64,000 bases of DNA from Musa acuminata AAA Group (taxonomy: Eukaryota; Streptophyta; Magnoliopsida; Zingiberales; Musaceae): contig NC_088355.1 of NCBI RefSeq assembly GCF_036884655.1, positions 21,330,001-21,394,000 on the forward strand. Direction: 5' to 3'. Position 1 is the stretch's first letter. Every line of letters starts with the position of its first letter. Positions 10,352 through 24,218 of this stretch are shown piece by piece. Below the pieces are notes generated by a model. It was not told where the DNA came from. It searched no databases and was given only the letters and a program-made list of their open reading frames with translations. Both the position numbers and the translations under genes were made by a program.

Positions 10352-11965
10352 TGCTAGTCATAGGTACCCTGCAAGCCAATCACGTGAGTGATAGCACGTG
10401 TGACTTGACACGCAATCTTTATTTATTTAGTATTATTATTTAGTATTTTATCACTTTAAGTTATCTGTTTCTTGAATATATTGTGATGTTCATGGATTTG
10501 TCCAATGAGAATCAGATCGTGATGAGATTACGATAATGAGACCGATTCGCCTTTAAACATAGATCCTAAATAATCCCTATCATAGGTTACTCAAGAGGGA
10601 CATCGAGATAATTGGATAGACTGGTGTGTTGTATACCCGTCCATATAATAGATGCAACTAGTCTCATAGCTGCTCACATGAGGACACTAGAGATACAGTA
10701 TAAGTGCTCATTAGAGAATGAGTCCACTAATTAATCCACTTATGGAATGCTAGATAGTTGATGATGTCTTATTGTCAGATAATGATTCCATAGTCCTAGT
10801 GATGTATTTGGTCTTTAGACTTGAGACACCATGGATGTCCTATATGAGTACACCACTCTTTGATACCAGACTTATAGGTCTTGAGGTTCCAGATCTAGCA
10901 CAATCGGTCATCGAGAGTGATAGCCAACCTTACGAGGACTATTGAGTGTCGATAGAGGATCATCCACTCTCGGTGTCATGAGAGGAATGTCCCATGTATT
11001 CTTGCTCAAACAAATCCCTGGCTAGGGTCATTCGAATTGAGAGAGAAAAAGTTCTCCGGGAGAATCCGATTAGAGCAAGACTCGACTAGAAATCGTATGG
11101 GTCTAACAGCACCATGCATGGTATACAGTCTCTAGGATATTAGATAGATGAGGGACTATAGGTATACGGTAGCTGAGGACAGACAGGTCCAATTAATTGG
11201 ATTATACTGTATCATTTGGAGATTGCAGTATAGTGGCCTAGTACGTCTCCAATTGATAAGTCGAGTAAATTATTATGGAGATAATAATTCATTGGGCCAC
11301 AAGGAATTATGACAGGTATGACTCATGACCAGCTCGATATTGGGCCTAGAGGGTCACACACATGTGGTAGGCATTGCGATGAGTAGAGGTTCAGATATGA
11401 GATATCCACTAGAGCCCCTATCTTATTAGATATCCAATAAGCCCATGAATTATTGGATCCTATGGATGAGATCCAATAAGAGTCAATGAGAGATTATTGG
11501 ATAGAGATCCACTAATCTAAGAGGCTTGGGTAGTTAGTTGGAGATCCAATACCCAAAAAGGTAGGATCCATTAGGGTTAAGTTGATAGGGGACCTCTATA
11601 AATAGGAGGGAACTAATGGTTTATAGGCTAGAGCCTTTTTAGGTTGCCTCTCTTATTCTCTTCCCCTTCTCCTCCTCAAATAGCAAGCTTGGAGTTTTAA
11701 GGAGCATCGTCGCAACACTACTATATGAATCACCACTAGAGAGGAGGATGCTTGAACTCCTTCATCCTCTACTAGAGATCTATAGGGATTCAAGGATATA
11801 TGATCTCCCTAGGTTACACAATCTTTCATATACACAATTTTCTGTTTTGTGGATTTTGCGCACCAATCTTCGCACAATGACGAACACATCTTTGGGAAAT
11901 TAGGGATTTTTCTTTTAAAGTTCTTCCGCTATGGATGTGATGTCACCCCCATAGATTTCCCAATA
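10352..11965 (+). repeat. Ang-1 3' LTR
   Basis: From TGCTAGTCATAGG to TTTCCCAATA, 1614 bp, with a TATA box TATAAATA at 11597 in the same place as in the other Ang LTRs. Matches 52680-54064 and 54752-56477 in the same orientation, and 19136-20740 in the opposite one. Confidence 0.85.
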
Positions 11966-12670
11966 CTATAGTCCATCATCCATCTAATATCGTAGAGATT
12001 GTATACCAGGTATGATACTATCAGGCCTATATAGTTTCTACTCGAATCTCGCTCTAATCTGATTCTCCCGGAGAACTCTTTCTCTCTTAATCCAAATGAC
12101 TCTAGCTAGAGATTTGTCTAAGTAAGAATACATGAGATATTCCTCTCATGACATCGAGAGTGGATGATCCTCTATCGACACTTAATAGCACTCAAAAGGT
12201 TGGCTACCACTCCCGATGATTGACTATGTTAGATCTGAAACCTCAAGACTTATAAGTCCGGTATCAAAGAGTGGAGTACTCATATAGGACATCCTTGTTA
12301 TCTCAAGTCTAAGGAACAAATACACTACTGGGATAATAGAATCATTGTTTGACAATGAGGCATAATCAACCATCTAGCATTCCGTGAGCGAATCAATTAG
12401 TGAACTCATTCTCCAATGAGCACCGGCATTGTATCTCTAGTATCCCCACACGAGTAGTTATGAGACTAGCTACATTCATCATATGGACGGGTATACATCA
12501 CACCAGTCTGTTCGGTTATCTCTATGTCCCTCTCGAGTAACCTATGACCGGGATTATTTAGGATCTGTGTTTAAAGGCGAATCAGTCTCATTATCATGAT
12601 CTCATCATGATCCGATTCTCATTGCACAAATCTATGGACATCATAATATATTCATACAACAGGCAATATA
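11966..12670 (-). repeat. Inverted fragment of an Ang LTR
   Basis: Minus-strand copy of roughly the first half of an Ang LTR. It contains TCTCCCGGAGAACTC, TATGGACGGGTATACATCACA and ATCTCATCATGATCCGATT. It abuts the end of Ang-1 and is complementary to about 10480-11165. It ends where TGT-2 begins. Confidence 0.8.
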
Positions 12671-13300
12671 TGTCATGCCCCCCCGAATTTTCACATTCAA
12701 GAGGTGTGACCCTGTCTTAAATCGATAATATTAAAATTTTAATCAACAATCCATTCAAGGATCCAAACACACATTTAAGGACACTAAGAAAACATTCAAG
12801 TAATTGACATCCATAATTCCACAATTCATAAAACCCGTGCAATTTAAAATCATATATGACATCACTCGATGAATCATAAAATTTGAAGCCAACTCACCAA
12901 GACAATAACCACCTCATAAATCCAAAGTGTGGGATTCTACATAATCACAAAACCAATATTTATCACATATTCATATCATTACACAATTTAAACTTAACAC
13001 TCCAAAACCCTAAACATGAAAGGCTTTTTGAACTTTTACAAAACTCATAAGTTCAAATTTACCATCAACATTTTATTAGACACCAAGTATACTTATACAA
13101 CAAAAAACATATCATCCACTAAAGGTTTGCCTAAAATCTTCTAGCTTTCCACTGCCTCAGCCCAATTTAAATATTTTAGTGAGTGACAAGCTATCTTGAA
13201 AAATTTATATAGCAATAAAGTGAGCATATAGAGCTCAGTAAGCGATTAACATATCCACGACGAAAGAGGACAGTTTCAAACAAATAAGGTACCAAATACA
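12671..13300. repeat. TGT-2, truncated TGT-family LTR
   Basis: Begins TGTCATGCCC and follows the TGT-1 order (GGATCCAAACACACATTTAAGG, CACTGCCTCAGCCCA, GTGAGCATATAGAGCTCAG). It stops where the Sire-1 LTR starts at 13301; no remainder is found on the far side. Confidence 0.7.
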
Positions 13301-14624
13301 TGTTGAATCACGAATTTGATGATGAAATTAATTATACATTATTTAATCTAATCTATATGTTGAGAAAAATATGTAGGATTAACTATAATAGTAGTAAAAC
13401 ATAAAGTAGGTGTTGTGCTGAAGTCAAGATCGAGATCTCTTTGTGAGTTCAAGAGTTCGTCGGAAGTTCGGACGCTTATCGAAAGTTCTATCGGAACCAA
13501 CCAAGAAGTCCAAGAGCTTGCCAAAGAAGCTTGTTGGAACTCGCCAAGAAGATTATTGTAAAGTTTAGGAGCTTGCCGGGAGTCTGCTGAAACATTATCG
13601 GCAATTCATCGGAAGTTCACTGGAAGATCGCCGGAAGCTCGCCGGAAGAGCAATTGACATACTAGAACAAGAATGCTTTATCAATTATCTTAATTATTGT
13701 AGTTAGTCTATAAATTGAGTTACCATTGGGAGGTAATCCCACTAACTTAGTTAGGGGCTAACTAGGCCCTTAACAGGGATGAATTGAGCCGGATTGAATA
13801 GCCCATTCAGCACCTGAAATCATGGCTGATGGTGGCACCGCTTAGGAGACTCAGTCTCCCAGGTGGTATGGGAGGTGGTATTGCCTAGACTGGGTGGTAG
13901 TACCACTAGCAGTTAATGCTACTAGCAGTAGTACTGCCCTTGTCAAGCGGTGGTACCGCTAGAGCTCAATCTCCGAGCTTTGTTAGGCAGTGTTACCGCC
14001 TAGTGTCAAGTGGTGGTACCGCCCAATAATGGCGGTGGTACTGCCAGTACCCCAGAAAATCGGGATGAGACACTTTTTGGCTCTAATTTTGAAGCCATTA
14101 GGGCCTATAAATACCCCACCCTTTTCTGTATGAAATGACACAAAAGTATTGGCATAATCTTGAGTCTTTAAAGTGTTAAAGTGTTGTAAAAGTGCTAGAG
14201 TACTCCTCCCTTTCAAAGTTTTGAGATCGTTCAAGAGAGGTGTAAGACTTATAAGGGTTATCTCCTAAACCCGTGAAAAGGATAAAGCGCTATAAAAGGT
14301 GGTTGGTCTTCGCCTATTGAAGGAAGGCCATTAGTGGACGCTAATGACCTCAACGGAGGAGGAATCTGAAAGTGGATGTAGGTCACAACGATCGAACTAC
14401 TCTAAATTCTGGTTTGCATTTCATCTTGAGCAATTTACCTTTCTTGCAAGCTACTTTACCTTCTTACTGCTTTCTCTATGCTCCCATACACTTTCAAGTT
14501 AAAATCTTTATGAAACAATTTTCGTCGGAATCAAGTTTAATCAAAACGAAGACTTTTGAAATAGGTAAATTTTTCGCTACACTAATTCACCCCCCTTCTC
14601 TTAGTATCGCTCTTAATCCTGACA
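13301..14624 (+). repeat. Sire-1 5' LTR
   Basis: Runs TGTTGAATCA to TAATCCTGACA, 1324 bp. It has diverged GGTGGTACCGC-type repeats at 13830-14060 and CCTATAAATACCCC (TATA box, about 14103). It is followed at once by ATTGGTATTAGACC (14625-14638), a slightly mutated tRNA-iMet PBS. Confidence 0.85.
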
Positions 14625-14673
14625 ATTGGTATTAGACCAAGGTCACTCTTATTTGGTTTAAAACCCAAGAGAG

Positions 14674-16406
14674 ATGGTATTTTCTAGCAACCAAAAGGGT
14701 CATTCAATCACACAATTGCCCATGTTCAATAGAATGGATTACATCTATTGAAAGACTAGAATGAGGATTTTTCTAATTTCAATGGATTTTAAGTTATGGA
14801 ATCTTGTGAAAAATGGTTTTCAAAAGTCTTCTCCTCCAACGAGCGATTAGAATGAGTTAGAGAAAAAGACTTTTGCTTTAAATGCTAAGGCTATAAATGT
14901 CTTGTTTTATGCTTTGATAAAAATGAGTTCAATCGAGTGTCCATTTGTGTAATGGCTTTTGATATTTGGCACACACTCGAAGTGACTCACGAAGGCACTA
15001 GTAGAGTAAAGGAGTCGAAAATTAATCTTTTAGTCCATACTTATGAGTTGTTTCGAATAAAACCGAGTGAGACCATTAGAGACATGTTCACCCGATTTAC
15101 GGATGTTGTCGATGGTATAAAAGGACTTGGTAAAAGTTTTTTGAATTTTGAACTTGTTAATAAAATCTTAAGATCCCTTCTAAAGAGTTGGGATCCTAAA
15201 GTAACAGTCATTTAAGAGGCCAAGGATTCAAATAATTTTCCTCTCGAAGAACTAATCGGGTCACTAATAATCTATGAGATGACTTGTAATGCTCATGAAG
15301 AGCTTGAGAATAACCTTCCAAAGAATAGGAAGAATATGACACTAAGAACTTAAAAAGACCACTTGAAAGAAAATTCAAGTGATGAAGACTATGATGATGA
15401 CTTGGTACTCTTGACAAGAAAGTTTAAAAAACTCATAAAAAGGAATAAATTTAGAAATGACACTAAAAATAAATTTGAACTAAAGAAAGAATAAGTCATA
15501 TACTACAAATGCTAGAAACCGGAACATTTCAAAAGCAAATGTCCCCAAGCAAAGAAGAAACAACCAAAGAAGAAGAAGGCTCTGAAAGCAACGTGAGATG
15601 ACTCAAGTGCATCCAAAGAAGAAGAGCAAATCAACACCGAGCGAGTTCCTCACTATGTGCTAATGGCTATTGGAGATGAGGTAAATAGTTCATTAGATGC
15701 AAGTTTATCTTTTGATGAATTACTATGTGCTTTTCATGATTTATTTGATGAATGTAAATTAGTTAGTAAAAAATATAAATTATTAAGAAAAGAACATGCT
15801 TCTCTTGTTAGTGATTTTGATAGATTAAAAATTGAATATGATGATAGTTTAGCTCCTTGCGTAAAATGCGATTAATTAGAAATGCTTAGAAAGGAAAACT
15901 TGCAACTCAAAGAAACCTTAGAAAAAATTGAGGTTGGTAGCAAGTCCTTGAACATGATGCTTGCCAATAAGGGTCACATTCATAAAAGAAGAGATGGAAT
16001 CGGTTTTGTGAGTAACATGCATAAAAATCCAACTATCTTTGTTAAAGGCCCTACCTTGCATATTTCACCCCAAAACAAATGTAACTTTTGTTGTAAATTT
16101 GGACAAGTTGCATAAAAATGTCCATTTAAGAAATATATTCCACACAAATTGATTTGGGTTCCTAAAGAAACCTCAAATGACTCAATACAACATGATAAGT
16201 TGTGTAGATCAATTTTTGATGCACCCAAGGTCAAATGGGTACATAAAAATCACCCTTTTTTAGAAATGTTTACCATCACAAGCTAGGAGCAAGAGATGGT
16301 ACCTTGATAGTGGATGCTCAAGGCATATGATCGGAGATCTATCTCAATTCTTTAAGCTCACTAGTCTAGACGAAGGATATGTCACCTTCGGAGATAACAA
16401 CAAGGG
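14674..16406 (+). pseudogene. Sire-1 gag and protease start
   Basis: ATG 14674 starts a Sire gag parallel to that of Sire-4. A frameshift near 14920 moves it to the frame with DIWHTLEVTHEGTSRVKESK and RSLLKSWDPKV, then several stops follow. The zinc-knuckle region (about 15500-15545) has lost a residue to a stop. A lysine-rich end and a coiled-coil-like segment (15657-15875) come next. After another frameshift, RWYLDSGCSRHM (16294-16329) is the copia protease active site (D-S-G). The frame is lost at 16406 where Ang-2 sequence begins. Confidence 0.8.
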
Positions 16407-16692
16407 TATACATCACATCAGTTTGTCTAGTTATCTCAATATCCCTCTCGAATAACCTATGACCGGGATTATTTAGGATCTGTGTTTAAATACGAATCAG
16501 TCTCATTATCATGATCTCATCACGATCCGATTTCCATTACACTGATCTAAGAACATCATAATATATACATTCATATATGCAATAGTCAATATAAAGTGAT
16601 AAATACTAAAATATAATAAGCAAAAAGATTGTTTGTCAAGTCACACGTGTTATCGCTCATGTGATTGGCTAACTGGGCACCTATGACTAGCA
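16407..16692 (-). repeat. Ang-2 3' LTR, partial
   Basis: On the minus strand it starts TGCTAGTCATAGGTGCC directly after the polypurine tract AAACGGGAGAT and runs 286 bp before the Sire-1 junction. Confidence 0.8.
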
Positions 16693-16744
16693 ATCTCCCG
16701 TTTGACCTAAAGTCAATCACCTATGTGTCTGATCTCCATTAGAC

Positions 16745-19135
16745 CCTTGTGACGCTAAAAAATAATTTGAGATAATGACTTTGTAAGTGGATTTGCAATG
16801 TTATCTTCGGATGGAACTCTTTCCACTACTACATCTCTTCAGGTCATGATCTCTCTAATAATCTAGAACCTCCTCAGAACACTTCTAACGAGACCCAGAT
16901 TCCTTTATTTGAGTAATCGCCCTGTAGTTGTCGTAATATAAGGAAATCGGCTTCTCGCTACCCGGCACGACTCCCAGATCTATGATGAACTTCTTCATCC
17001 AGACTCCCTTCTTTGCTACCTCTGCTACAGCAATGTTCTCCGCCTCTATGGTCGAGTCAGTAGTAGTATCTTGCTTGGAACATTTCCAGCACACTGCTCC
17101 TCTATTCAAGGTACACACATACCCCAAATTCGACTTGCTATCATTAACATCAGATTGAAAACTTGAGTCTGTGTAGCCTTTAAAGTTGAGGCTACTACCT
17201 CCATATACTAGTAAAAGATTTTAAGTCCTTCTCAAGTATTTAAGGATACACTTTACTACTTTCCAGTGCTCCAAGCCTAGATCCGCTTAATACCTGCTCG
17301 TGGCACTCAGAGCATGTGCTATATCAAGCCTGGTACATAGCCTGGCATACATAATAGACCCTATCGCTGAGGCATAGGGTATTCTATCTATGTTCGCCCT
17401 TTCTTCAAGAGTCTTTGGGGACACACTCATAGAAAGCGATATCCCATGTCTCATTAGTGTGAGACATCTCTTGAAATTTTCCATGCCAAACCTTTTGACA
17501 ATAGTTTCTATGTACCTAGATTGGGACAAGTCAAGCATCCTCTTGGATCTGTCTCTATAGATCCGAATCCCCAAGATATAGGATGCTTCCCCTAAGTCCT
17601 TCATGGAGAAGTGTCTAGATAACCAAGCCTTTACTATGGATAGCATTCCTACATCATTCCCAATAATCAGGATGCCATCCATATATAACACAAAAAGGTG
17701 ATAGCTCTCCCACTTACCTTCTTGTACACACAAAGCTCATCTTTATTCTTAACAAAGTCATAAGATCTGATTGCCTCATCAAATCTTATGTTCTAACATC
17801 GAGAAGCTTGCTTTAGTCCATAAATGGATCTAAGCAGCATGCACACCTTATCTGGGCAGTCTTTGGATATGAATCCCTCAAGTTGTATCATATACACCTC
17901 CTCCCCAAGGTTCCCATTGAGGAATGCGATTTTCACATCCATCTATCAGATTTCATAATCATAGTGTGGTACAATAGCCAATAGAATTCGGATGCATATT
18001 AGCATTGCTATGGTAAAAACGTTTTATCATAGTTAACACCTTACCTTTGACGATACCTCTTAGCCACTAGCCTTGCTTTATAGGTCTCTACTTTTTCATC
18101 TACTCCGATCTTTTTCTTAAAGATTCACTTACAACCGATGCGCAAAATACCTTCGGGCGCATCAACTAGGTTCCAAACCTTGTTGGAGTACATAGAATCC
18201 ATCTCAGAATTTATGGCTTCTTACCACTTCCCATAGTCTATACTCATAATAGCCTCCTCGTAGGTCTGAGGATCAATATCCTCAACATCGTCTCCTCTAA
18301 TATGTCCCACATATCTCTCAGGAGAATGGGATACTCTGCCAGACCTATGTAAAGTTGGAACTTATGTATTAGATACCTAAACAGACTCGGGCTATAGAGT
18401 GGTGCTTGAGCTAGGTTCTCTAACCTCGCTCAACTCTATCATGCTCCCATTGTCTCCATCAAGAATGTGTTCCTTCTCAAGGAATATCGCTCTCTTAGCT
18501 ACAAAGAACTTTTGGTCCTCGAGATGATATAAATAATACCCACAAGTTTCCTTGGGGTATCCCACGAACTTGCGCCGCTCCGTCCTTAATTCCAACTTAT
18601 CGGGGTTGTGTCTTTTAACGTGGGTAGGGCAACCCTAAATCTTAACAACCTTAAGATCGGGCTTCTTCCCTTTCCATATCTTATATAGTGTAGACACTAC
18701 CAACTTAATTGGAACTCTGTTCAGAAGGTAAGTTGTGATCTCTAGGGCATATCCCCAAAATGAGATGGGTAGGTCAGCGAAACTCATCATGGACCATACC
18801 ATGTCTAATAGCGTATGATTCCTTCTTTTAGACACACCATTGAGCTGATGTGTATAAGGAGGTGTCCATTGGAATAAAATCGTATAGTCCTTGAGGAACT
18901 GGGTAAACTCTTTGCTGAAGTACTCACCTCCTCGATCTGATCGAAGAGTCTTGATACTCTTTCCAATTTGGTTCTCCACTTCATTCATATACTCTTTGAA
19001 TTTCTCAAAGGCCTCGAACTTATACTTCATTAAGTATACATATCGATACCATGAGAAATTATTAGTGAAGGTAATGAAGTAGGAATAACCACCAATTACA
19101 TGAGTTGACATGGGTCCACATATATCACTATGTAT
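16745..19135 (-). pseudogene. Ang-2 integrase-RT-RNase H
   Basis: Minus strand. The integrase core is at 19135-18640: DICGPMSTHVIGGYSYF, then TLRSDRGGEYFS with the second acidic residue intact, and the conserved QLNGVSKRRNHTLLD. The linker and RT N-terminus (18600-17750) have stops and frameshifts. The RT palm is at 17733-17290; its catalytic box reads LYMDGILIIG, so the second aspartate of Y-x-D-D is lost. SYILGIRIYRDRS follows. RNase H is at 17127-16885 with TTTDSTIEAENIAV. Dead, but RT, integrase and RNase H are all recognisable. Confidence 0.8.
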
Positions 19136-20740
19136 TGTTGGGAAATCTTTAGGGGTGACATCACATGCATAGTGAAAGAACAAAAAACAAAATCCCCTAT
19201 TTCCAAAGAGATGTTCATTGTCGTGTGAAGATTGGTGGGCAAAAAATCGCAAAACTTAAAACTGTGTATAGAATAGATTGTATTACCATGAAAGATCGTA
19301 TATCCATGTTTCCCTATATATCTCTAGGAGAGGGTGAAGGAGGTCAAGTGCCCTCCTCTCTACCGGTGATCCACATAGCAGGGCTACGATGACTCTCCTC
19401 AAAACTCTAGGCCCGCTCTGAGGTGGAGAGAGGGAGGAGAATAGGAGAGGCAAGCAAAGGCTCTAGCCTATAAACCACTAAATCCCTCCTATTTATAGAG
19501 GTCCCCTATCAAACCCTAATGGATCCTCCCCTATTGAGTATTGGATCTGCATCAAATTACCAAAGCCTCTTAGATTAGTGGATCTCTATCCAATAATCTA
19601 TCATGAGCTTTCATTGGATCTCATTCATAGGATTCAATAATTTAGGGGCTTATTGGATATCCAATAAGATAGGGGCTCCGGCGGATATCTCATATCCCAA
19701 TCTCTACTCATCGTAACGCCTACCATATGTGTATGACCCTCTAGGCCCAATATCGAGCTGGCCGTAAGTTATTCTTATCAGAACTCCTTCTAGCTCAATG
19801 AATTATTTTCTCCATAATAATTCACTCAACTCATCGACTGCGGACGTACTAGGCCACTATGTCATAGTCTCTAGACAATACAAGGGAATCAAATCCATTA
19901 GACCTATCTATCCTCAGTTACCATGTACCTATAGTCCCTCATCCATCTAATATCCCAAAGATCGTATACCGGGCATGGTGCAGTCAGATCCATACGATTT
20001 CTACTCGAGTCTCACTCTAATCAGATTCTCCCGGAGAACTCTTTTTCTCTCAATCCGAATGACCCTGGCTAGGGATTTGTCTAAGCAAGAACACATGGGA
20101 TATTCCTCTCATGACACCGAGAGTGGATGATCCTCTATCGACACTCAATAACTCTCGTGAGGTTGACTACCACTCTCAATTACCGGCAATACAAGATCTG
20201 AGATATCCAAACCTATAAGTCTGGTATCAAAGAATAGACTACTCATATAGGACATCCTTGTTGTCTCAAGTCTAAGGACCATATACACCAGTGGGACTAT
20301 AGAATCGCTGTCTGACAATAAGGTATCATCAACTATCCAACATTCCATATGCAGATCAATCAGTGAACTCATTCTCCAATAAGCACTTATACTATATCTC
20401 TAGTGTCCCCATACAAGTAGCTATGAGACCAGCTACATCCATCATATGGACGGATATACAGCACACTAGTCTATCCAGTTATCTCGATGTCCCTCTCGAG
20501 TAACTAATGATCGGGATTATTTAGGATCTATGTATAAAGGTGAATCGGTCTCATTATCATAATCTCATCACGATTCGATTTCCATTGCATAGATCCAAGG
20601 ACATCACAATATATACATACATATATGCAATAGTCAATATAAAGTGATAAATGTCAAAATATAATAAGTAAAAAGATACCATATCAAGTCGCACGTGCCA
20701 TCACTCATGTGCTTAGCTTGCTGGGCACCTATGACTAACA
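19136..20740 (-). repeat. Ang-3 3' LTR
   Basis: On the minus strand it runs TGTTAGTCATAGGTGCCC to GATTTCCCAACA, 1605 bp, with a TATA box in CCTATTTATAGAGG at about 19488-19501. The polypurine tract AAGTGAGATAT lies just to its right (20741-20751). Confidence 0.9.
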
Positions 20741-20751
20741 ATATCTCACTT

Positions 20752-23700
20752 GACCTAAAGCCGATCACTTATGTGTCTAATCTCCATCAAACCCTTGTGA
20801 CACTCAAAGACAATATGAGATAATGACTTTGTTAGTGGATCTGCAATGTTATCTTCGGATGGAACTCTTTCCACTACAACATCTCTTAGGTTCATAATCT
20901 CTCTAATATGTTGGAACCTCCTCAGAACACTTCTGATGAGACCTGTGTTCCCTTATTTAAGCAATCGCCCCATAGTTGTCGCAATATAAGGAATCGACTC
21001 CTCGCTACCTAGCACGACTCCTAGATCCGTGATGAATTTCTTCATCTAGACTCCCTCCTTTGTTACCTCTGCTGCAGTAATGTACTCCGCCTATGTGGTC
21101 GAGTTAGCAGTAGTATCCCGCTTGGAACTCTTCCAGTATACTGCTCCTCCATTCAGGGTATACACAAACCCCGAATTCGACTTACTATTATCGACATCAG
21201 ACTGAAAACTTGAGTCTGTATAGCCTTCAATCTTGAGGCTACTACCTCCATAAACTAGTAAAAGATCCTTAGTCCATAAATGGATCTAAGCAACCTACAT
21301 ACCTTATCTAGGCAGTCCTTGAACACGAGTCTCTCGGGTTGCATCATATATACATCATCCTCAAGGTTCCCATTGAGGAATGCAGTTTTCATATCCATAT
21401 GCCAGATCTTATAATCATAGTGTGCTATAATAACCAATAAAATTTGGATGGATTTTACCATTACTATGGGTAAGAAGGTTTCATCATAGTCAACACCTTG
21501 CCTTTGACAATACCTCTTATCCACTAGCATTACTTTATAGGTCTCTATCTTTCAATCTACTCCGATCTTTTTCTTAAAGATCCACTTGCAATCGATTGGT
21601 ACAATACCCTCGAGCGTATCAACTAGGTTCTTAACCTTGTTGGAGTACATAGAATCCATCTTAGAATTCATGGCTTCTTGCCACTTCCCGGAGTTTATAC
21701 TCAAAATAGTCTCTTCGTAGGTTTGAGGATCAATATTCTCAACATTCTCTCCTGTACTATATCTCACATATCTCTCAAGAGGATGGGATACACAGTCGGA
21801 CCTACGTAAAGTTGAAACTAGTGTGTTAGGTACCTGAACAGATTTGAGCTGTAGAGTAGTGCTTGAGCTAGGTTCTCCAACCTCGCTCAACTCTATCATG
21901 CTCCCACTGTCTCTGTCAAGAATGTGTTCCTTCTCAAGGAACATCGCTCTCTTGGCTACAAAGACCTTTTGGTCCTCGAGATGATAGAAATAATACACAC
22001 AAGTTTCTTTAGGGTATCCCACGAACATACACTGTTCCATCCTTGATTCCAACTTATCAAGGTTTGTGTCTTTTAACATGGGCAAGGCAGCCCCAAATCT
22101 TAACAACCTTTAGATTGGGCTTCTTACCTTTCAATATGTCATATGGTATAGACACTATCGACTTAGTTTGAACTCTATTCAGAAGGTAAGCTATGGTCTC
22201 TAGGGCATATCCCCAGAATGAGATGGGTAGGTCAGCAAAACTCCTCATGAACTGTATCATGTCTAATAGTATATGATTCCTTCTTTCAGACACACCATTG
22301 AGCTGAGGTGTATAAGGAGGTATCCATTGGGATAATATCCCATGATCCTTGAGGAACTAGGTGAACTCTGTACTCAAGTACTCACCTCCTCGACCTGATC
22401 GAAGAGTCTTGATACTCTTTCCAATCGAGTTCTCCACTTCATTCTTATACTCTTTGAATTTCTCAAAGGCCTCAAACTTGTACTTTATTAAGTACACATA
22501 TCCATACCTTGAGAAATCATAAATAAAGGTAATGAAGTAGGAATAACCACTAATGACATGAGTTGACATGGGTTCACATGCATCACTATGTATGAGTTCC
22601 AACAGCTCAATGGCTCTCTCTTAAGTTCTACTAAATGGAGAGTTCGTCATTTTTCCACCAAGGCAAGGCTTGTAAGTTGCATATGACTCATAGTCGAATG
22701 GATCTAGAAATCCATCCTTTAGCAATTTTTGAATCCTTCCCTCATGGATGTGACCTAGCCTACAATGCCACAAATATATGCACTGTTCACCTCATCTCGT
22801 TTCCTCTTAGACACACTTAAATTCATGATATGTAGAGTAATGTCTAGCATAAACAAACCATTATGCAATGTTCCTTTTGGGATAATCTTATTATCTAATA
22901 ATATTGAACAACCATTGTTCTCAAAAACTAATTTATATCTATTAATTATCAAACATGAAATAGAGATATTATTTTTGATAAGAGAAGAAACAATATAACA
23001 TGTATCTAATGCAATAATAGCTCCACCAGGCAAATGTAGGGCGACCTCGCTAATTGCTACTACAGCAACTTTTGCTCCATTACCCATCTTGAGGTCAATC
23101 TCGCCTCTCACCAATCTCATAGGCCTTGTAGGAACCTACAATGAATTGCATATATGATAAGCACTACCGACATCCAATGCCCATGTGTTATCATAAGAGT
23201 CTGACAAATGGATACTGATTATTTATGTTCCTGAAGCTTCTCCAAACTTCTGTTTTGCCCTCTGGTACTCTTTGTAGTTCCTCTTCTAGTACCCATCTTT
23301 GCCACATTGGAAGCACTGGCCTTTGTCCTATGCTGGGTCTTTCTTAGTAACCTTTGCTTTACTTGGTCTGCCCTTGCCCGGACTTTTCTGCTTTCCTTTT
23401 CTTTCTGGTCTCTCTAGTGTAGAGAACTAGTTTCTCTTTCTTGATAGTGCTCTATGCCTCCCTCAATATATTGAGGAGTTTTGGGAGAGTCACCTCAAGC
23501 TTATTCATACTAAAATTCATTATGAACTATGAAAAAGAATCTAGTTGGGACTAAAGCACAATGTCCACACATAAGTTATCCTCTATGGACTAAAATTCCT
23601 AGACTTGTGAGTTTCTCTATCCACTCAATCATTTTTAGGACATGGTTCTGAATCGGTGTCCTCTCAGTCATCCTAGCTTGGAAGAGCCTCTTGAATATCT

Positions 23701-24030
23701 CATATCGCTGAGTCCTTCCTTGTTCCTCAAACAGTTTGCGGACATGTAAGAGAATGGATCTGGCATCCATCTTTGCATATTGTCTCTGTAACTCAAGAGT
23801 CATAGAGCCCAACATGTAACACTAAGTAAGAGTGGAGTTATCAATGTACTTCATGTAGCGAGCGATCTCATCCTCGCTTGCCCCTTCCTCGGGCGTAAGC
23901 ATCACTGTATCAAGGATGTACACAATTTTTTCCACCGTGAGAATAATTCTCAAGTTGAGAAGTCAATCCATATAATTTGGACCAGTGAGGTGGTTGACAT
24001 CAAATATGCCACGTAAGGGATTTGAAAGTA
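20752..24030 (-). pseudogene. Ang-3 gag-pol
   Basis: Minus strand. Gag starts near 24030 with FDVNHLTGPNY and continues through MLGSMTLELQRQY and RTPIQNHVLKMIEWIEKL (23815-23580), a UBN2-type gag. A zinc knuckle at about 23290-23330 reads CFQCGKDGY, with the histidine replaced. The pre-integrase part is at 23120-22760. Integrase is at 22602-22060, with the second catalytic aspartate replaced (TLRSGRGGEY). RT N-terminus is at 21530-21255, with QGVDYDETF and HMDMKTAFLNGNLEDDVY. The YxDD half of RT is deleted: RNase H (about 21250-20790) follows at once. Many stops and frameshifts; not functional. Confidence 0.85.
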
Positions 24031-24218
24031 ATATTTTCTAAAAATAAAGATACAGTAGAAATAAATAACATGCAGATTTTACAAAAATAAATAATCAAGA
24101 TATGGACTTCTATCTTAATATGCACCCACTATTTTACTTGCGAGTCACGTGACATCCTCATCACGTGAAACGGAAGTCTCCGGTAGACTTCTAGTGGGGA
24201 CCAGGATCCAATCAGCAT

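Larger units (their letters stand above)
13301..16406 (+). mobile_element. Sire-1, 5' half of a Sirevirus-like copia element
   Basis: Contains a 5' LTR, PBS, gag and the start of pol (protease) on the plus strand. It breaks off at 16404-16408, inside the pol word GGGTA shared with the adjoining Ang-2 LTR. No 3' LTR remains. Lineage is from the gag words, the downstream coiled-coil-like part and the LTR palindrome array. Confidence 0.85.
16407..19135 (-). mobile_element. Ang-2, truncated Ang copia element
   Basis: Minus strand: integrase, RT and RNase H, polypurine tract, then the first 286 bp of a 3' LTR (16407-16692). The left end is a breakpoint with Sire-1. The right end is where the Ang-3 LTR was inserted in the integrase region, after CACTATGTAT. 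Gene order INT-RT-RH is that of Ty1/copia. Confidence 0.8.
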
